A DNA stretch of 64,000 bases, taken from contig NZ_JANFOJ010000014.1 of the NCBI RefSeq assembly GCF_024385605.1, positions 1-64,000 of the forward strand. Direction: 5' to 3'. The notes below the pieces were generated by a model. It did no database searches, had not been told where the DNA came from, and worked only from the letters and a program-made list of their open reading frames with translations. Below are positions 1-9,074 of this stretch, one piece after another. Source of the DNA: Sporolactobacillus sp. STSJ-5. GTDB taxonomy: Bacteria > Bacillota > Bacilli > Bacillales > Sporolactobacillaceae. Every line of letters starts with the position of its first letter. Positions within the stretch are counted from its first letter, which is position 1. The translations under genes were made by a program, and so were the position numbers.

Positions 1-135
1 ACTTACCCTGATCGCTCAACCGATAAGTGCGGATTGGAATTCAGCATCTTATGACCTTATCGTCGTATCAGCAAGACAAAACGATATACTTTCTTTACCT
101 GTAAGAAAAACCGGGCAAAAAGCGCCCGGTCTTTA
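1..135 (+). repeat. Intergenic repeat, copy A (cut by window start)
   Basis: This stretch matches the 3' part of the repeats at 9241-9550, 21270-21592, 45366-45710 and 45840-46022. They share a segment with TGATCGC-CAACC, a CATCTTATGA core, the block ACCAGCAAGACAAAACGATA and a terminal hairpin (CCGGGC at 111-116 pairing with GCCCGG at 124-129). It is non-coding and truncated at the window edge. The hairpin might act as a weak terminator, but its T-run is poor. Confidence 0.75.
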
Positions 136-199
136 ATCTCCAGCCATGTGTGATTGGTTTGTGTCTTTACAGTGTTGAATCATCGCTTCGGTTGCTCGC

Positions 200-335
200 A
201 TCAACTGAGCGCGACCGCGGGCGCACCGCGAACCTCCTCAGACAAGCAGAAATCTGCGGGGTCTCGCTGGCACCTGATCCTGCAGGCGTCTCGCACCTCT
301 GCTTTGATTCTCGGCCAAGACACTGGTTTATTCGT
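200..335. other. GC-rich intergenic segment, probably a second repeat type
   Basis: The stretch is richer in GC than its surroundings. It contains a CTCCTCAGACAAGCAGAAAT / CTGCGGGGTCTCGC / CCTGCAGGCGTCTCGC arrangement that reminds me of GC-rich intergenic repeats seen between genes in several Bacillales. Small open frames cross it, but none has a ribosome binding site or a recognisable product. I see no second copy in the window. Confidence 0.3.
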
Positions 336-381
336 TTAAATACGGGGCAAATTCTTATACTTTCTTTACTTGCAAAAAAAA

Positions 382-431
382 CCAGAAGCGAATCCGTCAA
401 CACAAAACGGCTCGCTTCTGGTTTTTTTAGA
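382..431 (-). terminator. Rho-independent terminator of perR
   Basis: A ten-base-pair stem (CCAGAAGCGA at 382-391 with TCGCTTCTGG at 412-421) is flanked by T on one side and A on the other, so it can work in both directions. It lies just downstream of the perR stop codon. Confidence 0.85.
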
Positions 432-452
432 CATATTTTTTTAATGATTGAA

Positions 453-932
453 TCAGCTAATGCTTGATTCTTGCTGTGGCTTTGAAGGAGTAGCTGATTC
501 TTTAGCTTGACACTCCGGACAAACGCCGTAAATTTCAAGACGATGATGGTCCACTTTGAATCCGGTAACCTGTGCAGCCAGTGCTTCTACTTCATCAAGT
601 GCCGGGTAAAAGAAATCGACGATTTTCCCGCATTTACTGCAGATCACATGATAGTGGCGCTTGGTTGAAAAATCGAAGCGGCTGGAAGCATCGCCATAGG
701 TAAGTTCTTTGACTAAGCCGGTTTTTTTAAATACGCGTAAATTATTATATACAGTCGCAACACTCATATTAGGAAATTTGTGTTCAAGCGCTTTATAGAT
801 TTCATCCGCTGTAGGATGTGAATCTGAAAAGACTAGATATTCAAGAATCGCATGACGCTGCGGTGTAATGCGTACACCAGAGCTCTTTAGCATCTCAATC
901 GCGTGATCTACTTTTAACATATTATCGCTCAT
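453..932 (-). CDS. perR: Peroxide-responsive repressor PerR (Fur family)
   Basis: PerR is a metal-dependent repressor that senses hydrogen peroxide by iron-catalysed oxidation of its histidine ligands. The 159-residue protein has the winged-helix motif with [13 protein letters not shown] near residues 21-33 and [12 protein letters not shown] near 57-68. It also has the structural zinc cysteines (C98, C101, C138, C141) and the regulatory metal ligands H39, D87, H93, H95 and D106, which match H37, D85, H91, H93 and D104 of B. subtilis PerR. I chose the ATG at 932 because GAGGTG lies seven bases upstream; an in-frame ATG at 953 lacks such a site. A PerR-like box at 984-998 suggests autoregulation. 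The tail after the last CxxC is somewhat longer than usual. Fur or Zur is excluded by close similarity to PerR. Confidence 0.95.
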   Translation of the reverse strand: MSDNMLKVDHAIEMLKSSGVRITPQRHAILEYLVFSDSHPTADEIYKALEHKFPNMSVATVYNNLRVFKKTGLVKELTYGDASSRFDFSTKRHYHVICSKCGKIVDFFYPALDEVEALAAQVTGFKVDHHRLEIYGVCPECQAKESATPSKPQQESSIS

Positions 933-983
933 CGTCATGCACCTCACTTTCAAAGATAGTGATTATTAAAATCAATTATCAGA

Positions 984-998
984 TTACAATGGTTATAA
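984..998. promoter_or_regulatory. PerR box upstream of perR
   Basis: The 7-1-7 palindrome TTACAATGGTTATAA matches the PerR consensus TTATAATNATTATAA at 12 of 14 defined positions. It lies 52 bases upstream of the perR start, where autorepression would be expected. Confidence 0.7.
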
Positions 999-999
999 T

Positions 1000-1240
1000 T
1001 ATATTTTTAGTTTACATGGTTAAAGCTTGTCCTGTCAATGTTCAGTACTTGCTAAAGTCTAGAGAGCATTCACCTTATATTTTGCCACATTCACTCTGTT
1101 ACATGCATCTAATCGAAAAAATTAAGCGGGCAATGAGATCCGCTTCTAGATTACGGAAGAACATTTACCGATTAAATGGTGTTTGAAAGTGCTCGAATGA
1201 CCTGCTTTGATGACCGCACGCCATTCAGCCGATATTAAGC
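1000..1240. other. Non-coding stretch between perR and bcp
   Basis: This is the rest of the gap upstream of perR. A 75-codon open frame on the plus strand (959-1186) has no ribosome binding site and no recognisable protein, so I treat the region as promoter DNA for perR plus spacer. Confidence 0.4.
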
Positions 1241-1274
1241 AAAAAAATCAGGATCTTGAAACACCTGATTTTTT
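1241..1274 (-). terminator. Terminator of bcp
   Basis: AAAAAATCAGG (1242-1252) pairs with CCTGATTTTTT (1264-1274) around a short loop. On the minus strand the stem is followed by a T-run, as expected downstream of the bcp stop at 1311. Confidence 0.75.
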
Positions 1275-1310
1275 CATTTAAGTATTCTGTTTGAGAATTA
1301 CTTTACTTCA

Positions 1311-1778
1311 TTATATGAGCTGTTCTTTAATGTACTGATACACTTCTTCAACATGTCCCGCAACTTTTACCTTCGGCCAGACTCTACTGATGGTCCCTTC
1401 TTTATCAATAACAAAGGTGGAACGAACAATCCCCATTGCTTTTTTCCCAAACATGTTCTTCAGTTGCCAGCTTCCGTACGTTTCGGCAATTTGATGATCA
1501 GGATCAGATAAAAGTGTGAAGGGCAGCATATGCTTTTCGGCAAATTTTTGGTGTTTTTCGATTGGATCAGGGCTGATTCCGAGAACGACGGTATTGAGTT
1601 TTTCAAAACGGCTGTTTTGATCACGGAAATCACACGCTTCCGTTGTGCACCCTGGAGTCATGTCTTTCGGATAAAAATACAGGACAACATTTTTTCCCTT
1701 AAAATCAGATAGAGATACTTCCATTCCATTTGTCTCTTGTAATGTAAAGTCAGGTGCTTTCGTTCCTGCTTCCAACAT
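1311..1778 (-). CDS. bcp: Thiol peroxidase, Bcp/PrxQ peroxiredoxin
   Basis: This peroxiredoxin would reduce peroxides using a peroxidatic cysteine and thioredoxin as electron donor. The 155-residue cytosolic protein has the motif PKDMTPGCTTEACDF, giving peroxidatic C44 and resolving C49 five residues later, the atypical 2-Cys arrangement of PrxQ. Length and overall similarity fit B. subtilis YgaF. I chose the ATG at 1778 because AAAGGA lies about ten bases upstream. An in-frame TTG at 1787 would overlap that site. Its position beside perR fits a peroxide defence role, although I see no PerR box in front of it. Confidence 0.9.
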   Translation of the reverse strand: MLEAGTKAPDFTLQETNGMEVSLSDFKGKNVVLYFYPKDMTPGCTTEACDFRDQNSRFEKLNTVVLGISPDPIEKHQKFAEKHMLPFTLLSDPDHQIAETYGSWQLKNMFGKKAMGIVRSTFVIDKEGTISRVWPKVKVAGHVEEVYQYIKEQLI

Positions 1779-2012
1779 TGTGATCAATTCCTTTCAGTCA
1801 ATTCGTTTGCGAAGGTCAAAGTCCGTTCATTTCTTAAAGATGCACGAAATGATCCGCTTTATTTCAATAGAGAAGATACTTGTACCAGTTAAATCATACC
1901 CCGATCAGACAGTAAAGTGAACTTATGCGCTTCTGCAATCACCGCAATCAGGCGGTCACTCACTAAAAATGGTAGAATAAGAAGGTAAAATCGTCTAAAT
2001 GTAGGTGATCAT

Positions 2013-2639
2013 ATGGATATAAGAAGTATTACACGGAGAATAGAAAACGACGGTTCAATTATCGGCGAAGATACGGCGAAAAAATCGGCGGTCATTCTGC
2101 CACTGATTCATAAGGACAATACATGGCATATTCTTTTGGAAATTCGTGCTGCGCAATTAAAGCGGCAGCCTGGAGATATTTGTTTTCCCGGAGGACGCAG
2201 TGAAAAAATTGATGGTTCCATGCATGCTACTGCCATACGTGAAACATGCGAAGAATTAGGAATCCAAAAAGAATCCATTAACGTCATCGGTCAAATGGGC
2301 ACATGCATCGCGACCTCTGAATTATTCATTTATCCATTTGTCGGTGTCATTGACTCGTCTGAAACACTTAATCCCAACCCTGGTGAGGTTCAGGAACTAT
2401 TTACAATACCGCTCCCATGGCTCATGAAACAGATCCCCGAAAAACACTCGCTCATTTTTTCCGTGGATAAAAATGCAGAATTTCCGTTCGAACGGATTGT
2501 ATCAGGAAAAAATTATGCATTTCGTAATATGCAAATTACTGAACCTTTTTACGACTATCAAGGAAAAACAATTTGGGGACTCACCGCACGCATCCTCGAA
2601 CATTTTGTGTTTTTGATGAACCATCGCATGTTTGATTAA
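2013..2639 (+). CDS. Nudix hydrolase, CoA pyrophosphatase type
   Basis: This is a probable Nudix pyrophosphatase. The Nudix box appears around residues 61-85 (FPGGR, then AIRETCEELGI). It is preceded by LLEIRAAQLKRQPGD, like the NuCoA-type signature with its LxxHxG element of enzymes such as E. coli NudL, so coenzyme A or a related nucleotide diphosphate is the likeliest substrate. The start has AGGTGATC just upstream. It stands alone on the plus strand between the divergent bcp and hemL. Substrate specificity is inferred from family resemblance only. Confidence 0.75.
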   Translation: MDIRSITRRIENDGSIIGEDTAKKSAVILPLIHKDNTWHILLEIRAAQLKRQPGDICFPGGRSEKIDGSMHATAIRETCEELGIQKESINVIGQMGTCIATSELFIYPFVGVIDSSETLNPNPGEVQELFTIPLPWLMKQIPEKHSLIFSVDKNAEFPFERIVSGKNYAFRNMQITEPFYDYQGKTIWGLTARILEHFVFLMNHRMFD

Positions 2640-2734
2640 TTTCTCATTAAGGTTCATTGCTTGTCATTTATTTACTTGTATTGGATACTTGAGTGAGAAA
2701 TGTCACTTTATTGGTTAGAGGAGAGATCGGTACA

Positions 2735-4030
2735 ATGAATATTACTACTTCAGAAAAACTCTATGCAGAAGCGCTTGAGCATATTGTCGGAGGCGTTAAC
2801 AGTCCTTCGCGTTCTTATGCCGCGGTCGGCGGGGGTGCCGCGGTGTTCATGAAAAAAGGAAAAGGTGCATATTTCTGGGACGAAGACGGGAATCGTTACA
2901 TAGACTATTTAGCTGCTTACGGACCAATTATTACCGGATTCGCTCACCCGCACATCACCGAAGCAATCAAAAAGCAAGCTGAACTCGGCGTTCTGTACGG
3001 CACACCGACGAAATTGGAAACTGAACTTGCCGTTATGCTGAAGAAGGCCATTCCTTCCTTAGACAAGGTGCGCTTCACCAATTCAGGTACGGAATCGGTG
3101 ATGACAACTGTCCGTGTGGCTCGTGCATACACAGGAAGAAAGATTATTTTAAAATTTTCAGGAAGCTATCACGGACATTTTGACCTCGTTCTTGTTGCAG
3201 CAGGCTCAGGCCCTTCCACCCTTGGCTCTCCAGATTCGGCCGGTGTAACGGAAAGTACGGCTCATGAAGTCATCACAGTTCCATTTAATAATGTGGACAC
3301 ACTCCAGCAAGCGTTCGACAAATGGGGCTCGGATATCGCAGGCGTGCTTGTTGAACCAATCGTCGGCAACTTCGGGATGGTTATGCCTCAGCCAGGCTTC
3401 CTTGAAGCGGTTAATGAAATCGCCCATCAGTTCGGTTCAGTCGTGATCTACGATGAAGTCATTACGAACTTCCGATTCATGTACGGCGGCGCACAAAACT
3501 ATCTCGGTGTGACCCCGGATCTCACGGCAATGGGCAAGATTATCGGCGGCGGACTGCCAATCGGTGCTTACGGCGGCAAAAAAGAAATTATGGATGAAGT
3601 TGCACCGCTTGGTCCGGCCTATCAGGCAGGAACTATGGCAGGAAATCCGCTTTCCATGGCGAGTGGCATCGCATGTTTGGAAGTACTTCAAACACCGGGG
3701 ATTTATGAACGAATGGACCGTCTCGGAAAGAAGCTGGAAGACGGAATGCACACGATCAACGAAAAATACCGTCTCCCAATAGCGATCAATCGTATTGGCG
3801 GAGCGATGACGCTGTATTTTTCCGATCATGAAATCACAAACTACGAAGAAGCAAAAGCAACCGACAGCGAAATGTTCGGACGTTTCTTCAAATACATGCT
3901 GGAGAAGGGCATTAATTTAGCACCTTCGAAATATGAAGCATGGTTCTTGACGACCGAACACAGTGAACAAGATATTGACGATACACTGGAAGCTGTTGAT
4001 TATGCTTTCGCTCAGCTCGCCAAGTCTTAA
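2735..4030 (+). CDS. hemL: Glutamate-1-semialdehyde 2,1-aminomutase
   Basis: The enzyme converts glutamate-1-semialdehyde to 5-aminolevulinate, the C5-pathway precursor of haem, using pyridoxal phosphate. The 431-residue product has the family N-terminus ([19 protein letters not shown]), the FTNSGTES phosphate-binding segment, [11 protein letters not shown], and the Schiff-base lysine K268 in [17 protein letters not shown] placed the start at 2735, where GAGGAGAG lies nine bases upstream; the longer frame from 2693 adds 14 residues without a site. It corresponds to B. subtilis gsaB, the aminomutase copy found next to ygaE and perR, and not to the copy in the hemAXCDBL operon. A terminator follows directly. 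Confidence 0.95.
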   Translation: MNITTSEKLYAEALEHIVGGVNSPSRSYAAVGGGAAVFMKKGKGAYFWDEDGNRYIDYLAAYGPIITGFAHPHITEAIKKQAELGVLYGTPTKLETELAVMLKKAIPSLDKVRFTNSGTESVMTTVRVARAYTGRKIILKFSGSYHGHFDLVLVAAGSGPSTLGSPDSAGVTESTAHEVITVPFNNVDTLQQAFDKWGSDIAGVLVEPIVGNFGMVMPQPGFLEAVNEIAHQFGSVVIYDEVITNFRFMYGGAQNYLGVTPDLTAMGKIIGGGLPIGAYGGKKEIMDEVAPLGPAYQAGTMAGNPLSMASGIACLEVLQTPGIYERMDRLGKKLEDGMHTINEKYRLPIAINRIGGAMTLYFSDHEITNYEEAKATDSEMFGRFFKYMLEKGINLAPSKYEAWFLTTEHSEQDIDDTLEAVDYAFAQLAKS

Positions 4031-4045
4031 TGTATTTATAAGAGG

Positions 4046-4071
4046 AGAGCGGCCTGAGCCGCTCTTTTTTT
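4046..4071 (+). terminator. Terminator between hemL and the ygaE-like gene
   Basis: AGAGCGGC (4046-4053) pairs with GCCGCTCT (4058-4065) around a CTGA loop and runs into eight T. Confidence 0.9.
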
Positions 4072-4095
4072 CTTAAGATAAGGAGGAGAAACACC

Positions 4096-5160
4096 ATGCA
4101 TCTGGGTGCCCGCAGTCTGAAAACCGGCGTTGCCGTAACTGTTGCATTAATGACCGCTTTAGCATTTGGGATGACTCCACCGATCATGGCCGGAGTCGCT
4201 GCTGCCATGACGACACGACCATCGGTCCAACGCTCCATTCGGGCGATGGTCCAGAACATCTACGGCAATTTCATCGGTGCGCTCATTGCGGTTGCCGCGG
4301 TCATCATTTTCGGCGACACATCAATTGTCGTCGGACTGACCGTCGTCTTTGTTATCTTAATCCATCTTAAATTCGGATTGCATCGGACACTCACCTTAAC
4401 GATGGTGACCGTCATTTTCATCATGTCGAGCGGAATGAGCGGCGGCAACGAGTTCCTTCTTGAAGGGGTTCGACGGTTCTCCATGATTTGCATTGGTGTT
4501 GTTTCTGCGACATTAGTTAATTTGCTGATCTTCCCGCCTCATTATGAAAAGACTCTTTATGAACAAATTCTTGATCAAACCACGCAGCTTTTTAAGTGGA
4601 CGCGGCTGCTCAGCGGAGGAACTTCAGATAATACGAAGATTAAAACTGAACTAGCTGCTTTCGACAGCAGAAAGCTGAAAATCGAAAATTATTACCACTG
4701 GTATAAGGAAGAACGTGTTTTCAGGAAAAAAGCGATGCCGGTGAAACTGCGGCGTACGGTTATCTTTCGTGAAATGATCACCGCAACGCGATTGCTCCAT
4801 CAAGCCTTGAATGAGCTGGACCGCAATGAAAATGCTTTTCGGCTCCTACCGGATCAATTTCGGGAAACACTCAGAATTCAGTTAAGCGGATTAATGACAT
4901 TTCATGAGCGCGTGCTGCTCAAATTTGACGGCAAAATTAGGGGAAAACGACATGAGGAGCAGGCAAAAAAAGATTATCAGCATCGCACCGATCTTGCCAA
5001 TTCCTTTTTTTCCTTCTTCTCGCAAACTAACAACGATGAATGGCTCGACATTCTTCCACTTTTGTCAACAATCATTGATTACAGTCAGCATGTTGAACAT
5101 CTCGACCTTCTCGTCAACAGCTATCAGTCGTTTCACAAGAAGTCGAATCAGATTCGATAA
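4096..5160 (+). CDS. ygaE: Aromatic acid exporter-like membrane protein (YgaE/ArAE family)
   Basis: The 354-residue protein has an N-terminal membrane half with about six hydrophobic segments (residues 10-150: LGARSLKTGVAVTVALMTAL onward) and a charged cytoplasmic C-terminal half rich in helices. This is the layout of the ArAE_1/DUF939 family near FUSC-type transporters. A strong AAGGAGGAG site precedes the ATG. It follows hemL across a terminator, like gsaB-ygaE in B. subtilis. The transported substrate is unknown; export of aromatic acids is a family label, not something the sequence proves. Confidence 0.8.
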   Translation: MHLGARSLKTGVAVTVALMTALAFGMTPPIMAGVAAAMTTRPSVQRSIRAMVQNIYGNFIGALIAVAAVIIFGDTSIVVGLTVVFVILIHLKFGLHRTLTLTMVTVIFIMSSGMSGGNEFLLEGVRRFSMICIGVVSATLVNLLIFPPHYEKTLYEQILDQTTQLFKWTRLLSGGTSDNTKIKTELAAFDSRKLKIENYYHWYKEERVFRKKAMPVKLRRTVIFREMITATRLLHQALNELDRNENAFRLLPDQFRETLRIQLSGLMTFHERVLLKFDGKIRGKRHEEQAKKDYQHRTDLANSFFSFFSQTNNDEWLDILPLLSTIIDYSQHVEHLDLLVNSYQSFHKKSNQIR

Positions 5161-5197
5161 ATTCATCTAAATCTTCATACTCATATTATGCAAAAAA

Positions 5198-5226
5198 GGA
5201 ACGGCTCCAAGGACCGTTCCTTTTTC
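5198..5226 (+). terminator. Terminator of the ygaE-like gene
   Basis: GGAACGG (5198-5204) pairs with CCGTTCC (5214-5220), with a T-run from 5221 and a matching A-run before the stem. Confidence 0.9.
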
Positions 5227-5383
5227 TTTTCTCACATTGGACTTTAATTCACCTGGATTGGTCTGAACTTTTCTCAGATTCTATTGATTTTTTCCAGATA
5301 TTTACTGATCTTTGCCTGGACTAACGGTTCGCAAGTGCGCAAATGGGGTTGCAGCCTTGTTTTGCTTTCAAGTTGTAGCATGA

Positions 5384-5401
5384 CTAAGTCCAAAGACTTA
5401 G
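5384..5401. promoter_or_regulatory. Candidate LiaR operator upstream of liaI
   Basis: A perfect 7-4-7 inverted repeat, CTAAGTC-CAAA-GACTTAG, lies 79 bases before the liaI start. LiaR boxes of Firmicutes are inverted repeats with an AGTC/GACT core, so spacing, sequence and position all fit binding by the LiaR encoded in this operon. Confidence 0.7.
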
Positions 5402-5479
5402 CTCAAGATACAGCTTCGGCTCATTATCTGCACATCGCCTTTTTTATATGATTAGGACATAGAAAGGAGGATCACATAC

Positions 5480-5818
5480 ATGAAAAAATTTGCCTTGTTT
5501 CTGCTTGGAGCCGTCAGCTTGATCGTCCTGCTTACTCAGTTGGGATCCATGGTTGGTTTAATTGTCAGTCTGGCTGTCCTGTACTTTGCATTTAAGAAGT
5601 TCAACAAAGCCGCTTCCACCGGAGGAAAAGTGCTTTGGGCGATCGTGGGGATTATTGCCCTGTGCTTCTCAATTGGCAATGTTCCTGCCATCATCGGCAT
5701 CATCGCACTTGCCGGTCTCTACTTTGTATACAAAACGTGGAAGAATGAAAAACCAGTGATTGTCGAACCGCGCGACCCATTTGATCACTTCGAGAAAGAA
5801 TGGAAGGAATTCCGCTAA
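5480..5818 (+). CDS. liaI: LiaI-like membrane anchor protein
   Basis: This small membrane protein of 112 residues has hydrophobic segments at about 5-36 and 50-84, ending in a charged tail (DPFDHFEKEWKEFR). In B. subtilis LiaI recruits the phage-shock protein LiaH to the membrane under cell-envelope stress. A strong AAAGGAGG site precedes the ATG. It is the first gene of the lia operon, directly behind the candidate LiaR operator. Sequence conservation in this family is low, so the call leans on context and topology. Confidence 0.8.
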   Translation: MKKFALFLLGAVSLIVLLTQLGSMVGLIVSLAVLYFAFKKFNKAASTGGKVLWAIVGIIALCFSIGNVPAIIGIIALAGLYFVYKTWKNEKPVIVEPRDPFDHFEKEWKEFR

Positions 5819-5882
5819 ATTTTTATACGATCTTAGCTTGTGATTGTGTAACAAATACATCAAATAAAAGGAGCAACCCATA

Positions 5883-6521
5883 ATGAGCAATCTATTTACT
5901 CGTCTGAAAGACTCAATCTCTGCCGATCTGAACGACATGCTCGACCAGAAAGAGCAAAAAAATCCAATTGCAACACTAAATCAGCACTTGCGCCGCTGTG
6001 AGGCTGAAGTAAAGCGGGTACGCCAATTAATTGACCGACAGTATCTGCTCAAGGATCAGTTTATTAAGGAGTATCATGAAGCCTCTGAGATGGCTGCGAA
6101 AAGAAAGCATCAGGCTGACATCGCCGAACGCGCCGCGGAGACAGAATTATACACTTTTGCATTAAAAGAACATGAGGATTATGCACAGAAAACAGAGCAA
6201 CTGAAAAATGCCTACGAAACGACCGTCAAACAGCTTGATCAGCTGGAACAGAATTACGCAGAAATGAAACGAAAATTAAAGGATATGTATTTAAAACGCA
6301 TGGAGCTGATGAGCCGTGAGAACATTGCCAATGCGAATCACCGCATGAACTCAATCATTCAGCCAGAGCGGGCATTTGGGCAATCGTTTTCCAAATTTGA
6401 GGAAAGCGAAATGTATCTCGAACAGCTTGAACAAAAGGTGAACACCAATTATCATCAGAATACGATTGATGCCCGAATTCGCGAAATCGAGCGCGAACTT
6501 GAAAAAGGCAAAACCAATTGA
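5883..6521 (+). CDS. liaH: PspA/IM30 family phage shock protein LiaH
   Basis: LiaH forms large oligomers that stabilise a stressed membrane. The 212-residue protein starts with the family signature LFTRLKDSISADLNDMLDQKEQKNP and is otherwise almost entirely coiled coil with heptad-like spacing. The PspA/IM30 length is typical (about 220). It has AAAGGAGC upstream and follows liaI by 64 bases. The hairpin after it would keep liaIH transcripts more abundant than the distal regulatory genes. Confidence 0.92.
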   Translation: MSNLFTRLKDSISADLNDMLDQKEQKNPIATLNQHLRRCEAEVKRVRQLIDRQYLLKDQFIKEYHEASEMAAKRKHQADIAERAAETELYTFALKEHEDYAQKTEQLKNAYETTVKQLDQLEQNYAEMKRKLKDMYLKRMELMSRENIANANHRMNSIIQPERAFGQSFSKFEESEMYLEQLEQKVNTNYHQNTIDARIREIERELEKGKTN

Positions 6522-6566
6522 GGAAACAGTACGGTCTAGCTTGTCCCACATAACGATGCTAAAATG

Positions 6567-6593
6567 GAAAAAGGTGCGATGAACGCCTTTTTC
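6567..6593 (+). terminator. Attenuating hairpin between liaH and liaF
   Basis: GAAAAAGGTG (6567-6576) pairs with CGCCTTTTTC (6584-6593) around a seven-base loop, with one G-T pair and the T-run inside the 3' arm. In B. subtilis a terminator in the same place separates the abundant liaIH message from partial read-through into liaGFSR. Confidence 0.7.
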
Positions 6594-6643
6594 TTATCTA
6601 CATAATTCAGCTGAACTGCAACACGAAAGGCAGATGATCCAAC

Positions 6644-7372
6644 ATGTTTGAGCAACTGAAAAATGATAAATACAGCTGGCTCATTATTGTCTGCCTGTTT
6701 CTCATTATTCTCCAAACGCTGTTCGACGGATGGGGTTTCCTATTCCCTGCTGTACTATTCGGTGCAATGCTTTACTATGGACGAAACAACAAGCACTCGC
6801 GAAAAGGAAAAATTCTGTTCTGGATCGGCGTGATCGGACTTGTATTCACCATTTTTAATCTGCTTGTTTTTAAATTCATTATCATCGCTTTATTTATCTG
6901 CTTTGTTATCGATTTCATTCAAAGGAAAAAAAGTCCAAAGCAGATTACACCCGACTTTGATCATCCTTCTGCTTTTGAAGACAAAGTAACGATTCTCTCA
7001 GGGCTGCTCAAAAATAAATGGTTCGGCCACCAAGAAACCCCTGACCAAGGCTATGAATGGCAGGATATCAACATCCAAACTGGTGCCGGTGACACAATCA
7101 TTGATCTCAGCCAAACGATCCTCCCGAAAAAGGAATCGATTATCTTTATACGCCATCTTGCAGGGAGAGTGCGTATCCTCGTTCCTTACGGTGTTGAGGT
7201 TGCCATGCACTACTCAATTGTGCTTGGGCAAGTCGATTTCTTCGATCATCATGAAAGTCAGTTGATTCATGAATCGAGAATCATACAATCTGACGGTTAT
7301 GATCAAGCAGAGCAAAAAGTTAAACTGATGATTTCTGCAGTTGCCGGAAGTCTGGAGGTGCTGCGCGTATGA
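6644..7372 (+). CDS. liaF: LiaF, membrane inhibitor of the LiaRS system
   Basis: The 242-residue protein has hydrophobic segments within residues 10-100 and a soluble C-terminal beta-rich domain (about 110-242) of the LiaF/DUF2154 type, ending [13 protein letters not shown]. LiaF keeps the kinase LiaS off in unstressed cells. Its stop overlaps the liaS start by ATGA, indicating translational coupling. No liaG gene lies between liaH and liaF, unlike B. subtilis. Confidence 0.88.
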   Translation: MFEQLKNDKYSWLIIVCLFLIILQTLFDGWGFLFPAVLFGAMLYYGRNNKHSRKGKILFWIGVIGLVFTIFNLLVFKFIIIALFICFVIDFIQRKKSPKQITPDFDHPSAFEDKVTILSGLLKNKWFGHQETPDQGYEWQDINIQTGAGDTIIDLSQTILPKKESIIFIRHLAGRVRILVPYGVEVAMHYSIVLGQVDFFDHHESQLIHESRIIQSDGYDQAEQKVKLMISAVAGSLEVLRV

Positions 7373-8409
7373 CCGCAGTCAAAAGGCAAATGATCGTCGG
7401 CATCTGTTTTTCACTTGTTTGCTTAATCCTCTTTTCTTCAGTATTCTTTATTGCCTTCCCTCCTTCTAAGTGGTCATTGCTCTGGAATCAGCAGGTGTGG
7501 CATCTGCCCTTTGCTTTTATCGTGCCGATTCTGGCGCTCTTTATCGGAGGTGTCGCCGGCCTGATTTCCGGTTTGTACTGGCGCAGGCAACTCGTCATTG
7601 TCAGCGATACACTCGATGGCGCCATGCAAGGAAAAGAGGCAGGCGGTGACAACGTCTATTCCTGTGACGTGCAGCCGATTATTAACCGTACGCAGCAGAT
7701 CAGTTCCAAAATCAATGAATTGACACAGCTGGCGCAGCAGGCTGCAAATGATAAATCGGAAATTGAGGAGAAGGCGATCCAGAAAATTGTTTCTGAAGAA
7801 CGCAATCGTCTTGCCCGCGAACTGCACGACTCTGTGAGTCAGCAATTGTTTGCTGCATCGATGCTTATGTCGACAATTAACGAGTTGCGGCCAGTATCGG
7901 ATGATATGGAAAGTCGTCAATTGAAGCTAGTTGAACAGACGATTCATCAGTCCCAGCTCGAGATGAGGGCACTCTTCCTCCATCTACGGCCGGTACAACT
8001 TCATGGAAAAGCATTTAAACAAGGAGTGGAGGAATTACTTCTCGAACTCAAGCAAAAAGTTCTGCTCAACATCAATGCAACGATCGAACCGATTAAACTG
8101 GAACGCGGTATCGAAGATCAACTGTTCCGTATTCTGCAGGAGACGGTGTCGAATACCCTGCGCCATGCCAAGGCACAGAATCTGGACGTGCTGTTCATTC
8201 GACGTGAAGGATTCGTCATTCTGCGCGTTACTGATGACGGGGTCGGCTTTAAAGCACAAGCGACAAAACCAGGTTCATACGGTCTGCAGAATATGAAAGA
8301 GCGTGCTGCACAGATCGGCGGTCAAATTAAATTAGTGAGCGTTCCCGATAAAGGAACGAGTTTGGAAATTAAAGTGCCCATAATCGAAAGGGATGAAAAC
8401 AATGATTAA
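7369..8409 (+). CDS. liaS: Sensor histidine kinase LiaS
   Basis: This membrane histidine kinase of the NarL/HisKA_3 class senses cell-wall stress. The 346-residue protein has two transmembrane segments (about 8-30 and 45-66) with a short extracytoplasmic loop, a linker helix, and a phosphorylation motif [18 protein letters not shown] with H153. The ATPase domain follows, with the N-box near [15 protein letters not shown], then DDGVGF and [12 protein letters not shown]. The short loop is typical of intramembrane-sensing kinases. It overlaps liaF by four bases and liaR by eight. Confidence 0.93.
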   Translation: MTAVKRQMIVGICFSLVCLILFSSVFFIAFPPSKWSLLWNQQVWHLPFAFIVPILALFIGGVAGLISGLYWRRQLVIVSDTLDGAMQGKEAGGDNVYSCDVQPIINRTQQISSKINELTQLAQQAANDKSEIEEKAIQKIVSEERNRLARELHDSVSQQLFAASMLMSTINELRPVSDDMESRQLKLVEQTIHQSQLEMRALFLHLRPVQLHGKAFKQGVEELLLELKQKVLLNINATIEPIKLERGIEDQLFRILQETVSNTLRHAKAQNLDVLFIRREGFVILRVTDDGVGFKAQATKPGSYGLQNMKERAAQIGGQIKLVSVPDKGTSLEIKVPIIERDENND

Positions 8410-9034
8410 CGTTGTTTTTGTTGATGATCATGAAATGGTACGCATCGGCGTATCCGCTTATTTATCAGCACAGCCGGATATCCAGGTGGTTGGAGAGGCT
8501 GATAACGGTCGTGAAGCTATTGACTTAGTTTTGAAATTGAAGCCGGATATTATTTTGATGGATCTGGTCATGGAGGAAATGGACGGCATCGAAGCAACAA
8601 AACAGATTGTGGAAAAATGGCCGGAGGCAAAAATTATCATTGTTACAAGTTTCCTTGATGATGATAAGGTCTATCCTGCGATTGAAGCCGGAGCTACGAG
8701 TTATCTTCTTAAAACATCCAAAGCAAGTGACATCGCCAAAGCGATCCGTTCAACGTACAATGGTCATTCCGTACTCGAACCTGAGGTTACGGAGAAAGTA
8801 ATGTCTCGGATGAAAAAGAACCAAAATAAAGCACTGCATGACGACTTAACCAACCGTGAAATGGAAGTTCTGCTGCTCATGGCCAGTGGTAAAAGCAATC
8901 AGGAAATTGCTGATGACCTTTTTATTGCTTTGAAAACCGTCAAAGTGCATGTCAGCAATATTCTAAGCAAACTTGAGGTACAAGATCGTACGCAGGCTGT
9001 CATTTATGCATTCCAGCATAAGTTGTGTCAATAA
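8402..9034 (+). CDS. liaR: Response regulator LiaR (NarL/LuxR family)
   Basis: This is the partner of LiaS. The receiver domain covers residues 1-120 with phosphoacceptor D54 in [12 protein letters not shown]. The C-terminal LuxR-type helix-turn-helix is at about 145-205 ([21 protein letters not shown]). I start it at 8402, where AAAGGGATG lies six to seven bases upstream, giving 210 residues and an eight-base overlap with liaS. The longer frame from 8393 adds three residues. Its expected target is the palindrome at 5384-5401. Confidence 0.93.
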   Translation: MINVVFVDDHEMVRIGVSAYLSAQPDIQVVGEADNGREAIDLVLKLKPDIILMDLVMEEMDGIEATKQIVEKWPEAKIIIVTSFLDDDKVYPAIEAGATSYLLKTSKASDIAKAIRSTYNGHSVLEPEVTEKVMSRMKKNQNKALHDDLTNREMEVLLLMASGKSNQEIADDLFIALKTVKVHVSNILSKLEVQDRTQAVIYAFQHKLCQ

Positions 9035-9074
9035 CATGGATTGGCTCATTCGTGAAAAACCGAGCAAAGCGCCC

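Noticed and set aside
150-467. 105-codon open frame on the plus strand near the window start
   Set aside because: No ribosome binding site, runs through a repeat-like region and the perR terminator, and has no protein-like composition.
959-1186. 75-codon open frame between perR and bcp
   Set aside because: It overlaps the PerR box and promoter region of perR and has no ribosome binding site.
3437-3829. Long antisense frames within hemL
   Set aside because: They are shadows of the hemL codon pattern; hemL is unambiguous on the plus strand.
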